From Sphingomonadaceae bacterium (GTDB lineage: Bacteria; Pseudomonadota; Alphaproteobacteria; Sphingomonadales; Sphingomonadaceae): DNA of 7,469 nt. The position numbers were made by a program, and so were the translations under genes. The stretch spans positions 1 to 7,469 of the forward strand of contig JACFNY010000093.1 of assembly GCA_019454625.1 (NCBI GenBank), written 5' to 3'. Below are positions 1 through 5,984 of this stretch, piece after piece (position 1 is the first letter of the stretch; each line of letters starts with the position of its first letter). Below the pieces are notes generated by a model. It was not told where the DNA came from, searched no databases, and saw nothing but the letters and a program-made list of their open reading frames with translations.

Positions 1-1
1 C

Positions 2-145
2 GAGTTCGCGGGAACCACGCTGCATACCGCCAGCCGCACGGTCGCGGCATGGGAAAAGGCGGGAATCCTGACCAGCAGCGGCCGGCGCCTCACCATCCAT
101 GATCCCGGCGCCGTTCGCCGCCTCGCGGAAGGAAGGGCGGACTAG
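2..145 (+). CDS. Crp/Fnr-family transcriptional regulator, C-terminal fragment
   Basis: This is the last 47 residues of a gene that enters from the left edge and ends with TAG at 143-145. The visible peptide begins EFAGTTLHTASRTVAAWEKA and continues GILTSSGRRLTIHDPGAVRRL. It matches the C-terminal winged helix-turn-helix of Crp/Fnr regulators. The stretch GTTLHTASRTVAAWEKAGI is the turn and recognition helix, where the family has GTTxxTVSRxLxxWxxxGI. The RRLTIHDPGAVRRLAE tail is the wing and final helix. The cyclic-nucleotide-binding-type sensor domain lies outside the window, so the signal it senses is unknown. It runs convergently to the neighbouring leftward operon, so nothing here shows that it regulates the other genes. 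The family call is firm despite the short length. Confidence 0.82.
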   Translation, partial: EFAGTTLHTASRTVAAWEKAGILTSSGRRLTIHDPGAVRRLAEGRAD

Positions 146-152
146 GGTGCGC

Positions 153-178
153 GCAAGCCCGCCCGCGGGGCGCCTTGC
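153..178. terminator. GC-rich hairpin between convergent genes, possible bidirectional terminator
   Basis: An inverted repeat sits in the 42-base gap between two convergent stop codons. Outer arms are GCAAG (153-157) and CTTGC (174-178). Inner arms are CGCCC (160-164) and GGGCG (168-172), closing a 3-base loop, with a small 2-versus-1 base internal mismatch. Its place between facing gene ends suits a bidirectional transcription stop. There is no T-run on either side, so it is not a canonical intrinsic terminator, and hairpins of this size arise easily in GC-rich DNA. Confidence 0.35.
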
Positions 179-187
179 CCGGCGCGC

Positions 188-1024
188 CTAGAGATCGCGG
201 GCGAGGCGGAAGCCCACGGTGAAGAAGCCCTGGTCGGCGGGGCCGCGCAGGCGGAAGCGGGGATCGTGGAATTCGCCGGCGTCGCCGTAGGAGCCGCCCC
301 TGATGCTGTGATAGCCGGGCTCCGGGCACGCCGTGCGCGCCGTTCCGTCGTCGGGAGCGCCGTCGTAGTTCGCGTGATAGCAGTCCGCCTGCCATTCCCA
401 GACGTTCCCGCGAATGTCGTGAAGGCCGAGCCGGTCGGCGGGGAAGCTGGCGACCGGCGCCGTTTCGATCCAGACGTCGCGGCCCTCTGCCGCGCCGCCG
501 CAACATTCCACCTTGCCGATATTCGCCGTGTCATGGCTCACGTCGACGCTGCCCGCCTGCGCGACATATTCCATCTCCGCTTCGGACGGCAGCCGGTACC
601 GCTCGCCGGTCCGGGCACCGAGCCACGCCATGTAGGCCTGCGTATCGGCCCAGCTGACGCAGACGACGGGATGATCCTCGCCCTGCGCGAAACCGGGAGA
701 CGACCAGCTGCGGGCGGGGTCGATATGCCAGCTCGTCCCGGCGTCGTAGACGTTGCATTTCCTTTCGGGCGCATAGCCCGTCGCTGTCACGAACGCGCGG
801 AACTCCCCGACGGTCACCTCGCGCTTCGCCAGGGCGAAACGGCGAACGCGGACATCGTGCGTCGGGCCGTCGATGGGGCCGTAGCCGCGGTCCACGGTCG
901 CGCCCATCGCGAAGACGCCGCCGGGAATCTCCGCCATGTCCGGCGCCGAAGGCGCCTGCGCGCACGCGCTGAGCGAACAGAGCAGCGCGGCGCCCGCAAG
1001 CAGGACGCAGGGCCTAGCGTTCAC
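188..1024 (-). CDS. SUMF1/formylglycine-generating-enzyme-fold lipoprotein, lacking the FGE cysteine pair
   Basis: The 278-residue product starts at GTG (1024-1022) and stops at TAG (190-188). A GGAGGC Shine-Dalgarno lies 5 bases upstream. The N-terminus is a lipoprotein signal with lipobox LSAC, giving lipidated Cys21. Residue +2 is Ala, which favours the outer membrane. The rest is one SUMF1-type domain: PGGVFAMG (34-41), HPVVCVSW (118-125), YRLPSEAEMEY (143-153), GLHDIRGNVWEWQADC (200-215), IRGGSYGD (241-248) and VGFRLAR (270-276). In human FGE, Cys336 and Cys341 follow the GGS motif and bind copper. By eye, Asp248 and His253 occupy those places, so formylglycine formation by the known route is unlikely. 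The usual EAEWEY Trp is Met151. No sulfatase substrate is visible in the window. The gene overlaps the upstream amidohydrolase gene by 11 bases, implying one operon and coupled translation. Fold assignment is secure; function is unknown. Confidence 0.88.
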   Translation of the reverse strand: MNARPCVLLAGAALLCSLSACAQAPSAPDMAEIPGGVFAMGATVDRGYGPIDGPTHDVRVRRFALAKREVTVGEFRAFVTATGYAPERKCNVYDAGTSWHIDPARSWSSPGFAQGEDHPVVCVSWADTQAYMAWLGARTGERYRLPSEAEMEYVAQAGSVDVSHDTANIGKVECCGGAAEGRDVWIETAPVASFPADRLGLHDIRGNVWEWQADCYHANYDGAPDDGTARTACPEPGYHSIRGGSYGDAGEFHDPRFRLRGPADQGFFTVGFRLARDL

Positions 1025-4000
1025 GTCCCGCCTCCCCCCATGCGGGATTCCAGTCGATCCCGTGCTGATCGGTCATTTCCCAGAAGAACTTGCTGCGCGC
1101 GCGCGGATGGTTGCCGATCTCGTTCATCGTTTCGGACTCGTAGAGGCGGCCGTTCACCATCGTGTAGCGCACGCTGTTCGTGTTCCTGATGTCGGCGAGC
1201 GGATCGCGATCGAGGACGATGAGATCGGCGAGCTTGCCGGGCTCGATCGTCCCGAGCTGGTGATCGAGGCCGAAGGTCCGTGCGCCGTTGATCGTCGCCG
1301 CGCGAAGGATGCGCATCGGCGCCATGCCGCCTTCGGCGAGGAGCTGCATCTCCCAGTGGATGGCGATCCCCGAGGACTGGCCGTGCGAGCCGACGTTGAC
1401 GGTGACGCCGGCATCGTCGAGCCGCTTGATCGAGCGGCCCACGGAACGGAAACCGACGTCGTAGAGCTCGTCGGCCTGATGGACCGATTGCATGGCGCGG
1501 ACGTGCAAGGGTGCGTCCGACGGGCCGGAGATGGGATTGTAGGCGTTGTTGACGCCCGGAATGAAGGTGCGGACCTTCGATTCCTTCCACGGCTCCTGAT
1601 GCTGGTAGATGTAGTTCTCGCCGAACAGCTCGCCGAAGGTGACGATGAGCGTCGGCGTTGTCGAGATCCGGGAGTTTTTGAAGAGCTGGAGAAGATCGTC
1701 GTAGTAGGTGGCGACGGGCAGGTTGTGCTCGAGGTTGGTGTAGCCGTCGAGGATCATGCTGACGTTGTCGTAGAAGTGTCCGGCACCTTCGGCGTCCACC
1801 ATCTGGCCGTTTTCGGAGGCGGCCTGGAGAAGCCGCTGCTTCTGCGCGCGGGTCGTGAGCTTGTAGCTCTTGAGGATCGCGCCGTCCGTGATCGCCGCCT
1901 TGCGCCGCGCGATGGCGCGCGCGTCCTCTAGGCTTTCGATGCGGTTGAACACGCGGTCGGGCTTGCCGGCGCGGCCGTAGATCACGTTGCCGGTGGTGAG
2001 CCAGCGCGGGCCGACCATCCTGCCGGCGATCGTCATCTCGCCGGTCTCGTAGCTCGGAAGCTCGTTCGCATAGGGATCGAAATTCGTGGTGATGCCGTAG
2101 GCGAGCGCAGCGTAGCGCGTCGGGTGCTTCTGCGGCATCGCGCTCGTGCCGTAGCAGCAGTCGATATGGCCGTGCGCATCGAAGAAGCCCGGCATCAGCG
2201 TGCGTCCGCCGAGATCCACGACCTTTGCGTTCGCGGGAATTGCCACGCTGCCTTCGCCGCCCACGGCCTTGATGCGATTGCCTTCGACCACGACCGTTCC
2301 GCGCGCGATCACCGTGTCCTCCCCGGTCATGGGCAGGATGCGCGCGTTGGTGAAGGCGATGCTGCCGCCGGGCACGTCGGCGGGGGCGCTGAGCGCGATG
2401 GTCCGGACCGGCGCGCCGGTGGCATCCCCCGGCGCGGCGCTGTAGAGGCCGGCTCCCAGCGTCCAGTAGAGCCGCGCGGAATCGGCGCTCCATGCCATTT
2501 CGAAGCCGCCCGAGCGCGTCAATCGCCGGGCGGACGGATTGTCCTTGGCGGTGATCTTCGCGGCGGTGTCGCCTGTTGCCGGGAAGGGCATGAGGTGGAG
2601 CTCCTGCTCCTCCTTGAACGCGATCCACCTGAGGTCGGGGCTGAGCGTGAAGTCGCCGGTATCCGCCGTTTCCGCATAGGCATGGTCGCGCGCGTCGCCG
2701 CCCGTCACCGCCATGCTGCGCAGGATCACCGCGCGCCTTGCGCCGTAGTCCGGCGTGCCCATGAAATAGAGGCGCGAATCGTCGGACGAAAAGCGCGCGA
2801 GGCCCGCGGCCTTCGCAAGGAAGCGGGGCTTTCCGCCGTCGAGGCGAGCGACATAAAGACCGCCGGGATCGGCGTTGCCGCCCATCGCGCTGTCTGCGTC
2901 GAAGATGCGGTAGGCGATGCTCCTGCCGTCGTTCGAGAAGACGGGCTCGCCGATGATGCCCCGGCTTTTCGCGACGACGGTTTCGCGTCCGCCCGCGAGC
3001 CTGCGAACGCGAAGCTCGCTCCCGGTCTCGTCGTTCCAGTCGGCATAGGCGACGGATTTGCCGTCGGGCGACCATGCGGGGCTGGTCTCGGCGCCCGTGC
3101 CGCTCGTCAGCCGCCGCGGCGGCGCGGCGCCCGCCATGTCCTGCAGCCACAACGCGCCGAGCGCGCGGAACGCCAGCGTCCTGCCGTCGGGCGACGGGGC
3201 GATCTGGCGGATGATCTTCGCCTCGACGCGGTCCGGCGCGAGGTCGAGCCGGGTGCGCAGCGTCTCGTGGACGCGGTGGCGGGCGGTGACGCGGAACGGA
3301 ATCCCGGTCGCCGCGCCGCTGCGCATGTTTACCTTGTAGAGCTTGCCCTTGCCCCAGATCGCGACGTGGACATTGTCCGGGAACCAGTCGAACGCCGGGT
3401 AATAATGCTCCTGCGCCAGATAGTCCGCCTGCAGGTCGCGATCGAGGTCCTGATAGACGGCGGTCTGCGCGCGGGTGTCGATGTCGTAGCGGAAGAGCAC
3501 GGTTTTCGCGCCGACGCGGCGGATGAACGCGATCGTCTTCCCGTCCGGCGAGACCTGCGGGCTGGTGGCGCTGCCGAAGCCGGAAATCAGGTCGGCCGTC
3601 TCGCCGGAGACGAGGTCGCGGCGGCGGATGACGAAGTTCGACAATCCGGGGTTGAGATGGACATAGTGGATGCCGCCCACGCGCTCCGTGTAATAGAGCG
3701 CCCGGCCGTCCGGCGCGTAGCGGGGCTCCTGGATGTCCTTGCCGCTGCTCGGCGGTTCGACGATCTGCGTGTCGGCGCCGCCCGCCACGTCGAAGCGCCG
3801 GATTTCCGAGGTGCGCATGTCGGACACCGAGGCGCTGGTCTTCGTTGCCGCGATGGACCTGCCGTCGGGCGACCACGAGGGCGCGGTGATCATCGCCATC
3901 GTTTCGCGGCTGATCTGGCGGGCGTTGCGGCCGTCCGCGTCGGCGATCCAGATATTGTCCGCGCCGTCCTCGTCGCTGAGGTACAGGATGCTGCGTCCGT

Positions 4001-4289
4001 CGGGGCTGAACTGGGGGCTGCGCTGGGTCGCGGGGCCGGAAAGGATCGCCTTCGCCTCGCCGCCGGCGGCGGGCATCGCATAGATGTCGTTCAGCAGGTC
4101 GAACAGGATCGTCTTTCCGTCCGGGCTGACGTCGACGCTCATCCACGTGCCTTCGGTGAGCGTGAGCGCCACGTCGCGGGCCGGGAACGTCAGGATCTCC
4201 GGCGCGTCCTGCGCCGAAACGGCGCCTGCTATTGCGGTCGCCGCTGTCGCCGCGATCAACATGCTGCGAAACGCCGGTTTGATCATCAT
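1014..4289 (-). CDS. Exported TolB-like beta-propeller / amidohydrolase fusion protein
   Basis: The 1091-residue product has a Sec-type signal peptide, with likely cleavage after AVSA (residues 23-26). Residues about 40-630 form a TolB/WD40-like beta-propeller region with repeated blade motifs such as SPDGKT (55-60), SPDGRS (95-100, 140-145), SPDGKT (248-253), SPDGRT (366-371) and SPDGKS (407-412). Roughly eleven such motifs are seen, enough for two propellers. Residues about 642-1055 form a metal-dependent amidohydrolase domain like imidazolonepropionase-type enzymes: LMPGFFDAHGHID (698-710) with the metal-binding pair His706/His708, KSYK (807-810), LEHNLP (853-858) with His855, NVGSHGQ (965-971), and the closing GTIEPGKLADLIVLD (1013-1027). 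Proteins with this domain order are common in sphingomonads and are thought to hydrolyse amide or peptide bonds in the periplasm; substrates are mostly unknown. It is the first gene of a leftward operon with the SUMF1-like gene. GGAGG is 4 bases from the first ATG and 7 from the second (4286), so the real start may be one codon later. Confidence 0.93.
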   Translation of the reverse strand: MMIKPAFRSMLIAATAATAIAGAVSAQDAPEILTFPARDVALTLTEGTWMSVDVSPDGKTILFDLLNDIYAMPAAGGEAKAILSGPATQRSPQFSPDGRSILYLSDEDGADNIWIADADGRNARQISRETMAMITAPSWSPDGRSIAATKTSASVSDMRTSEIRRFDVAGGADTQIVEPPSSGKDIQEPRYAPDGRALYYTERVGGIHYVHLNPGLSNFVIRRRDLVSGETADLISGFGSATSPQVSPDGKTIAFIRRVGAKTVLFRYDIDTRAQTAVYQDLDRDLQADYLAQEHYYPAFDWFPDNVHVAIWGKGKLYKVNMRSGAATGIPFRVTARHRVHETLRTRLDLAPDRVEAKIIRQIAPSPDGRTLAFRALGALWLQDMAGAAPPRRLTSGTGAETSPAWSPDGKSVAYADWNDETGSELRVRRLAGGRETVVAKSRGIIGEPVFSNDGRSIAYRIFDADSAMGGNADPGGLYVARLDGGKPRFLAKAAGLARFSSDDSRLYFMGTPDYGARRAVILRSMAVTGGDARDHAYAETADTGDFTLSPDLRWIAFKEEQELHLMPFPATGDTAAKITAKDNPSARRLTRSGGFEMAWSADSARLYWTLGAGLYSAAPGDATGAPVRTIALSAPADVPGGSIAFTNARILPMTGEDTVIARGTVVVEGNRIKAVGGEGSVAIPANAKVVDLGGRTLMPGFFDAHGHIDCCYGTSAMPQKHPTRYAALAYGITTNFDPYANELPSYETGEMTIAGRMVGPRWLTTGNVIYGRAGKPDRVFNRIESLEDARAIARRKAAITDGAILKSYKLTTRAQKQRLLQAASENGQMVDAEGAGHFYDNVSMILDGYTNLEHNLPVATYYDDLLQLFKNSRISTTPTLIVTFGELFGENYIYQHQEPWKESKVRTFIPGVNNAYNPISGPSDAPLHVRAMQSVHQADELYDVGFRSVGRSIKRLDDAGVTVNVGSHGQSSGIAIHWEMQLLAEGGMAPMRILRAATINGARTFGLDHQLGTIEPGKLADLIVLDRDPLADIRNTNSVRYTMVNGRLYESETMNEIGNHPRARSKFFWEMTDQHGIDWNPAWGEAGRER
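1030..1035 (-). promoter_or_regulatory. Ribosome binding site that fixes the GTG start of the SUMF1-like gene
   Basis: On the minus strand, GGAGGC (1035-1030), within a longer G-rich run, sits 5 bases before the GTG codon at 1024-1022. It lies inside the 3' end of the upstream amidohydrolase coding sequence. It supports the GTG start, which also gives an intact lipoprotein signal, and suggests re-initiation by ribosomes finishing the upstream gene. Confidence 0.7.
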
Positions 4290-4293
4290 ACTG

Positions 4294-4298
4294 CCTCC
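4294..4298 (-). promoter_or_regulatory. Ribosome binding site of the propeller/amidohydrolase gene
   Basis: On the minus strand GGAGG (4298-4294), within GGGGGAGG, precedes two adjacent ATG codons. The spacing is 4 bases to the ATG at 4289 and 7 bases to the ATG at 4286. The second spacing is nearer the optimum, so initiation may occur at residue 2. The signal peptide is hardly affected either way. Confidence 0.65.
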
Positions 4299-4321
4299 CC
4301 CAACTCTATCCGCGCAGTCTA

Positions 4322-4333
4322 GGATTGCACCGC
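4322..4333 (+). repeat. 12-base direct repeat, copy 1 (GGATTGCACCGC)
   Basis: This exact 12-mer recurs at 5918-5929. The copy here overlaps the left arm of dyad 1 and the candidate -10 box of the leftward amidohydrolase promoter. Both copies are in intergenic control regions and both supply a GCACCGC arm to a dyad, which makes a shared binding site more likely than chance. Confidence 0.6.
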
Positions 4334-4345
4334 GCCCGGCGGTGC
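4327..4345. repeat. Dyad 1 in the divergent control region, possible operator
   Basis: This is a perfect inverted repeat: GCACCGC (4327-4333), spacer GCCCG, GCGGTGC (4339-4345). It lies 37 bases upstream of the leftward amidohydrolase start and resembles dyad 2 at 4377-4395. The two 19-base sites agree at 14 of 19 positions, including CACCGCGC on the left and GGTGC on the right. No T-run follows and no gene ends here, so a protein-binding site is more likely than a terminator. Confidence 0.5.
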
Positions 4346-4376
4346 TGCCAATGGCGCAGCCGCCGGTGCCCGCGCA

Positions 4377-4395
4377 TCACCGCGCTTCGTGGTGC
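4377..4395. repeat. Dyad 2 in the divergent control region, possible operator
   Basis: This imperfect inverted repeat reads CACCGCG (4378-4384), CTT, CGTGGTG (4388-4394), with one mismatch between arms. It is the same length as dyad 1 and shares its outer CACCGCGC and GGTGC segments. The centres are 50 bases apart (about 4336 and 4386), close to five helical turns, so both would lie on the same face of the DNA. It is upstream of the rightward peptidase gene. Confidence 0.42.
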
Positions 4396-4411
4396 GCCTC
4401 GCGCAACGCAG

Positions 4412-4469
4412 GCCTTTGCGTTTGCATCTGGCGTTCGCAGCCAGCATCGCAAATCTGCAGTGCAAAGGC
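4412..4469 (+). promoter_or_regulatory. 58-base stem-loop in the probable leader of the P1 peptidase gene
   Basis: Three nested pairings occur in order. GCCTTTGC (4412-4419) pairs perfectly with GCAAAGGC (4462-4469). TTTGC (4421-4425) pairs with GCAAA (4449-4453). CTGGC (4428-4432) pairs with GCCAG (4440-4444) around a 7-base loop. Unpaired bases lie mainly on the 3' side (4454-4461). It ends 8 bases before the GGAG at 4478. It also buries AAAGG (4464-4468), the only ribosome-site-like sequence for the alternative ATG at 4476. It would matter only if transcription starts upstream of 4412, which is not shown. Confidence 0.35.
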
Positions 4470-4477
4470 ACCGGGAT

Positions 4478-4481
4478 GGAG
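4478..4481 (+). promoter_or_regulatory. Ribosome binding site choosing the 4488 start of the P1 peptidase gene
   Basis: GGAG (4478-4481) lies 6 bases before the ATG at 4488, where the protein begins MKRSGICAWG, a clean signal-peptide start. Rival in-frame ATGs at 4476 and 4482 would add four or two residues (MEMN or MN). The 4476 start has only AAAGG (4464-4468) 7 bases upstream, inside a predicted stem. Confidence 0.55.
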
Positions 4482-4487
4482 ATGAAC

Positions 4488-5894
4488 ATGAAGCGATCGG
4501 GCATATGTGCGTGGGGTGTGGCGATCGCGGCGCTGGCCGCCGTGCTGCCGCTGTCGCCGGTGCAGGCGCAATCGGCGGAGCAGGACGCGCTGAAGCCGAC
4601 GCTCAACGACGGCTACGACACGCCGGACGCGCTGCGTTTCGACTGGCCGGCCTTCACGATCGGCACCGGCCAGTACGAGGACGGGCCGACCGGGCTCACC
4701 GTCTTCCGGTTCAACCGCAAGGTCCTGGCGGCCGTGGACGTGCGCGGCGGCGGGCCCGGCACGGTGAACACCGAATATCTCGGGATCGGCTATCCGTTTC
4801 CCGAACTGGACTCGGTCGTTTTCTCGGGCGGCTCCTGGTACGGCCTCGAAGCCGTGACGGCGGTGAACACGGCGCTGAAGGACGAAGGCTATCGCGGCGG
4901 CAACTGGGACAATGTCGGGCTCACGGTCGGGTCGATCATCTACGATTTCGGCGGCCGCCGCCTGAACGAGATCTACCCGGACAAGCGCCTCGCGCAGGCG
5001 GCGCTCAAGGCGGCCGTGCCGGGCGTGTTCCCACGCGGCGCATACGGTGCGGGCCGGTCGGCGGTCAGCGGCAGCATTTTCGGATGCAACGCCCATTCGG
5101 GGCAGGGCGGTGCCTTCCGGCAGGTCGGCGACCTGAAGATCGCGGCGTTCACGGTGGTGAACGCGCTCGGCGTCGTGACGGACCGGGACGGCCGCACCGC
5201 GGCCTGCTATCCGGACAAGACGTGGCCCGCAGGGTTCAGGACCCGCGACATCCTCGCGGGGACGCCCGACAGCGGCAAGCCGGGCTGGACGGGCGTGGAC
5301 CCTTCGTCCGAAAAGAAGAACACCACGATCAGCCTGATCGTCGTGAACCAGAAAATGGAGCCGTGGGAGCTGAAACGGCTCGCGATCCAGGTGCACACGT
5401 CGATGGCGCGCGGCATCCAGCCCTTCCAGACCGAATTCGACGGCGACGTGCTCTACGCCGTCTCCACGGCCGAGTACGAACCCGCCGACGACAAGCGCAT
5501 CGGCCTGCTCGACATCGGCACGATCACCTCCGAGGTGATGTGGGACGCGATCCTCAGCGCCGTGCCGCCGCAGCCGCAGGCGGCGTTCGAGGCGCCGCCG
5601 CACCGCGCGACGGATGCCGCGGCGCTGCGCAAGGTCGCGGGCCGATACCGGTTCAGCGCACTCGCCGAGCTCGAGCTGAAGGTGGAAGACGGACGGCTGC
5701 TCGGTCAGGCGGTCGGCGAGCGACGGGTGTTCGGCATCCCGAAGGAGGCGGCCGTCGAGATCATCCCGACCGAAACTGGCGACTATGTCGTGCCCGGCCG
5801 ATACCCGACCGTGCTGCGCTTCGACGCGCGCGGCGGCCTCACGATCAATCCCGGACGCTGGCAGCAGCACGGGCGGAAGCGCGGCGACCGCTGA
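4488..5894 (+). CDS. Exported P1-family (S58, DmpA/BapA-like) self-processing peptidase with DUF3471-like C-terminal domain
   Basis: The 468-residue product has a Sec signal peptide with likely cleavage after PVQA (residue 27). The following P1/S58 domain shows the family hallmarks: DVRGGGPGT (84-92), VVFSGGSWYGLEAV (110-123), GSIIYDFGG (148-156), NTTISLIVVN (278-287), LAIQVHTSMARGIQPFQTEFDGD (298-320) and LYAVST (322-327). In DmpA and BapA the precursor cuts itself before a Ser that becomes the N-terminal nucleophile of the beta chain. Here the equivalent bond is Asn278-Thr279, with Thr as predicted nucleophile. Relatives are aminopeptidases or amidases acting on D- or beta-amino-acid N-termini, so a periplasmic role in unusual peptide breakdown is likely, though specificity is not readable. 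Residues about 378-462 (LRKVAGRYRFS to INPGRWQQHGRK) resemble the small beta-rich DUF3471-type domain found after serine beta-lactamase-like domains; this extension is not part of the basic P1 fold. It is divergent from the amidohydrolase operon and precedes the TonB receptor by 119 bases. The start could also be 4476. Confidence 0.88.
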   Translation: MKRSGICAWGVAIAALAAVLPLSPVQAQSAEQDALKPTLNDGYDTPDALRFDWPAFTIGTGQYEDGPTGLTVFRFNRKVLAAVDVRGGGPGTVNTEYLGIGYPFPELDSVVFSGGSWYGLEAVTAVNTALKDEGYRGGNWDNVGLTVGSIIYDFGGRRLNEIYPDKRLAQAALKAAVPGVFPRGAYGAGRSAVSGSIFGCNAHSGQGGAFRQVGDLKIAAFTVVNALGVVTDRDGRTAACYPDKTWPAGFRTRDILAGTPDSGKPGWTGVDPSSEKKNTTISLIVVNQKMEPWELKRLAIQVHTSMARGIQPFQTEFDGDVLYAVSTAEYEPADDKRIGLLDIGTITSEVMWDAILSAVPPQPQAAFEAPPHRATDAAALRKVAGRYRFSALAELELKVEDGRLLGQAVGERRVFGIPKEAAVEIIPTETGDYVVPGRYPTVLRFDARGGLTINPGRWQQHGRKRGDR

Positions 5895-5907
5895 ATCCGC
5901 GCGCACG

Positions 5908-5930
5908 GGTGGTGCCCGGATTGCACCGCC
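5908..5930 (+). repeat. Dyad 3 after the peptidase gene: weak terminator or operator
   Basis: GGTGGTGC (5908-5915) and GCACCGCC (5923-5930) flank CCGGATT. In RNA all eight positions pair, one as U-G. It begins 14 bases after the peptidase stop codon. The only T-run nearby is TTTT at 5939-5942, nine bases away, so intrinsic termination is doubtful. Its right arm contains the GCACCGC core found in dyad 1, so it may be a third copy of a regulatory site with the half-sites arranged the other way round. Confidence 0.4.
5918..5929 (+). repeat. 12-base direct repeat, copy 2 (GGATTGCACCGC)
   Basis: This is the exact match of 4322-4333 in the same orientation, about 85 bases before the TonB receptor start. 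It covers the loop end and right arm of dyad 3. The identity stops at both ends of the 12-mer, so it is not part of a longer duplicated segment. Confidence 0.6.
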
Positions 5931-5984
5931 TGCCGCGATTTTCGCATCTGCCGTGAAATCGGCCTGTCCATAGCCTTTTCAATC

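Larger units (their letters stand above)
4321..4351 (-). promoter_or_regulatory. Candidate leftward promoter whose 19-bp spacer is a perfect dyad
   Basis: Read on the minus strand: TTGGCA (4351-4346, five of six matches to TTGACA), then 19 bases (4345-4327), then AATCCT (4326-4321, three of six matches to TATAAT). The 19-base spacer is exactly the dyad described separately. A transcript from here would start near 4314 and reach the GGAGG within about 15 bases, a sensible leader for the amidohydrolase gene. The -10 match is weak and the spacer is long. Long-spacer promoters with a dyad between the boxes are the hallmark of MerR-type activation; that link is inference. Confidence 0.35.

Noticed and set aside
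266..1189. Plus-strand open frame opposite the SUMF1-like gene
   Set aside because: The minus-strand protein has a lipobox, a ribosome site and full SUMF1 motifs; the plus-strand product has none.
3061..4140. Recurrent near-identical DNA segments such as GCCGTCGGGCGACCA along the amidohydrolase gene
   Set aside because: They encode the repeated SPDGR/SPDGK blade motif of the beta-propeller and are explained by protein structure, not by a separate DNA repeat.
2124..4322. Long open frame on the plus strand (about 730 codons) opposite the propeller/amidohydrolase gene
   Set aside because: Its translation is rich in Arg, Ala and Gly with no recognisable motifs, and it is antisense to a clearly conserved protein. 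Long antisense open frames are typical of GC-rich genes.
4389..4487. Upstream extension of the peptidase gene to a GTG at 4389
   Set aside because: It would add 33 residues before a good signal peptide, with no ribosome site at 4389, and would run through dyad 2 and the leader stem-loop.
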